From Candidatus Rokuibacteriota bacterium (GTDB lineage: Bacteria > Methylomirabilota > Methylomirabilia > Rokubacteriales > CSP1-6), in assembly GCA_003220265.1 (NCBI GenBank), contig QHRW01000111.1, forward strand, positions 52,218-116,217: 64,000 nucleotides of DNA. Reading direction: 5' to 3'. Shown here piece by piece: positions 62,792 through 64,000 of this stretch. The position numbers and the translations under genes were made by a program. The notes below the pieces were generated by a model, which worked only from the letters and a program-made list of their open reading frames with translations, searched no databases and had not been told where the DNA came from. Position 1 is the first letter of the stretch, and the number at the start of each line of letters is the position of its first letter.

Positions 62792-63361
62792 CTAGCGGCC
62801 ACGCGCGAGGACCTTCCGGATCTGCTTCATGTGGTCGATGGTGTGCAGGCGCCACGACACGAGCGAGTAGGCCTGCCATTCCACGTCCTGGACCCAGTGC
62901 AGCGGCGCCGCGTCGGGGATGTTGACCACCATGACGATCGGCGCGGCCTCCCTGGACTTGAAGTCGGCGGGCACGCGGGCGAGGAGGTCGAGGACGTCGG
63001 CTTGCGTGCGGCGCAGCTCGTCGCGCAGCCACGACCACGGGCGCAGGGCCGGCGCCTTCGACTGGAGCGCGGCCGGGATCGGGTCGCCGGGGGGGCGGAC
63101 GTCGGCCAGGAGGCAGCGCAGCTCGTCCACGCCCGGCCGGAACGTCTCCAGCAGGTGATCGACGATCTCCTGCGCCGACCACTCGTCGGCCAACGTGCGC
63201 ACTCCCGCGCGGTCGGCCGGCACGTCGGCCAGCACGGCCTCGAGCGAGGCGAAGGCCGCGGCGATCTGCTCGCGCACCTCGGCCGGGCGCAGCACCGCCT
63301 TGCTCGTGAAGTAGGCCAGCGCGCGGTCCCGCGCCTCGGTCTCGGCGTTCGTCAGCGTCAT
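62792..63361 (-). CDS. DinB-family four-helix protein
   Basis: 189 residues; ATG at 63361 behind GGAGG and overlapping the TetR stop (ATGA). Metal-binding His of the DinB/YfiT fold in SAQEIVDHLLETF and RLHTIDHMKQI. Members are thiol-transferase or damage-inducible proteins; activity here unknown. Co-transcribed with the TetR regulator. Confidence 0.83.
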   Translation of the reverse strand: MTLTNAETEARDRALAYFTSKAVLRPAEVREQIAAAFASLEAVLADVPADRAGVRTLADEWSAQEIVDHLLETFRPGVDELRCLLADVRPPGDPIPAALQSKAPALRPWSWLRDELRRTQADVLDLLARVPADFKSREAAPIVMVVNIPDAAPLHWVQDVEWQAYSLVSWRLHTIDHMKQIRKVLARGR

Positions 63362-63969
63362 CGGGAAACCTCCGTGGAGAGATAGCGGGCGAGCGCGGCG
63401 TCGCACAGGCGGGCCGCCTCGGCCACGCTGAACGCGCGGGGATCGAACGTGAGCTGCAGCGAGACGCCGTCGACGAGCCCCAGCACCACGGCCGCCGCCC
63501 GCTCGGGATCGACGGCGCGGAAGCGCCCGGCCCGGACGCCCTCGGTGATCAGCCGCGCGATGAGGCGCCGGGTGCGCGCGTACACCTCGGCGTTCACCTC
63601 GCGCAGCCGGCGGTCGTGGACCATCTCGCCCCAGAACTCGAGGAAGACCACCCAGAACTCCGGCCGGCGCACGGCCACCTCCAGGCAGGCGCGGACGAGC
63701 GCGCGCAGGCGCGCGGCGGGATCGCGGGTCGTGTGCGACTGGGCGGCGGCCACGCGGCGGTCGAGATCGCGGCTGACGGTGGCGAGGGTGGCGACCAGCA
63801 TGGCGCGCTTGTCGGCGAAGTAGTAGTGCAGGATGCCCTGGCTCACGCCGGCCTCGCGCGCGACCTTCTTCATCGTCAACCGCGTGTAGCCCTCGCGGGC
63901 CAGGCAGCGGATGGTGGCCCGCACGATCTGCTCGCGACGGATGGGGCCCATCCCGACTTTCGGGCTCAC
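63358..63969 (-). CDS. TetR-family regulator
   Basis: 203 residues; GTG start 63969 or ATG at 63951. HTH at about 15-60: VRATIRCLAREGYTRLTMKKVAREAGVSQGILHYYFADK, in the BetI-like subgroup. C-terminal ligand domain with FWVVFLEFWGEMVHD. It probably represses its own operon with the DinB gene. Last gene in the window, start within 32 bases of the edge. Confidence 0.92.
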   Translation of the reverse strand: MSPKVGMGPIRREQIVRATIRCLAREGYTRLTMKKVAREAGVSQGILHYYFADKRAMLVATLATVSRDLDRRVAAAQSHTTRDPAARLRALVRACLEVAVRRPEFWVVFLEFWGEMVHDRRLREVNAEVYARTRRLIARLITEGVRAGRFRAVDPERAAAVVLGLVDGVSLQLTFDPRAFSVAEAARLCDAALARYLSTEVSR

Positions 63970-64000
63970 GGCGCGCGGGCGTCTCCTTTATTTGATTGGG

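Overview
The window is GC-rich chromosomal DNA (about 70% GC by eye) from a Gram-negative (diderm) bacterium. Signs of this are an outer-membrane beta-barrel protein with a C-terminal aromatic residue, periplasmic HtrA, many lipobox signal peptides and two sigma54-type activators. The gene mix (hydrogenase-4-like complex without nickel ligands, UGSC-type selenoprotein, rubrerythrin/Fe-S/DUF3501 island, thiolase-like/DUF35 pair, LLM flavin oxidoreductase) would fit a Candidatus Rokubacteria/Methylomirabilota-type soil lineage. That placement is inference; no rRNA or marker phylogeny is available. No phage, insertion sequence or CRISPR array is seen.

Left third (1-18.6 kb): two FecR-domain secreted paralogues, each behind a sigma54-like -24/-12 promoter, converge on a TPR/beta-barrel outer-membrane gene. 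That gene ends a tightly coupled minus-strand run: iscA-like, moaD-moaE fusion, tilS, htrA, ntrC-type regulator, TPR-barrel. Upstream lies a second run, enoyl-CoA hydratase, glycosyltransferase, two PTPS/QueD-like genes, folE and an SDR, which has the enzyme types of tetrahydrobiopterin-like pterin synthesis. A three-gene set (coiled coil, four-helix membrane protein, VWA lipoprotein) of unknown function follows, then a bactofilin and a tRNA with CAT anticodon.

Middle (18.9-46.8 kb): a 1217-residue CARDB-repeat secreted protein, a 96-nt complex hairpin, a protein that is about two-thirds Asp/Glu, a PuuD-like membrane domain facing a separate cytochrome c, and an oxidative-stress island (DUF3501, Fe-S oxidoreductase, rubrerythrin, PerR/Fur). 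Then come a second NtrC regulator divergent from uvrA-MFS, a thiolase-like/HAD/DUF35 cluster, an O-antigen-ligase-like protein with TPRs, a UGSC selenoprotein whose UGA is followed by a perfect hairpin, a ChaN-like lipoprotein, and a MoxR/VWA/DUF3047 operon.

Right third (46.8-64 kb): M48 protease, isocitrate-lyase-family enzyme, a collagen-like secreted protein, and a seven-gene operon headed by an ArsR repressor (with a palindromic operator). The operon encodes a hydrogenase-4/complex I-like membrane complex whose large subunit lacks the NiFe cysteines. After that come an LLM oxidoreductase, M20 amidohydrolase, periplasmic Cu/Zn SOD, citrate synthase family protein, DinB protein and TetR regulator.

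A 39-40 bp palindromic element occurs five times. Three copies sit in the same orientation just upstream of the second gene of operons, and two are inserted in tandem and in frame in tilS. It is the clearest genome-scale structure in the window.
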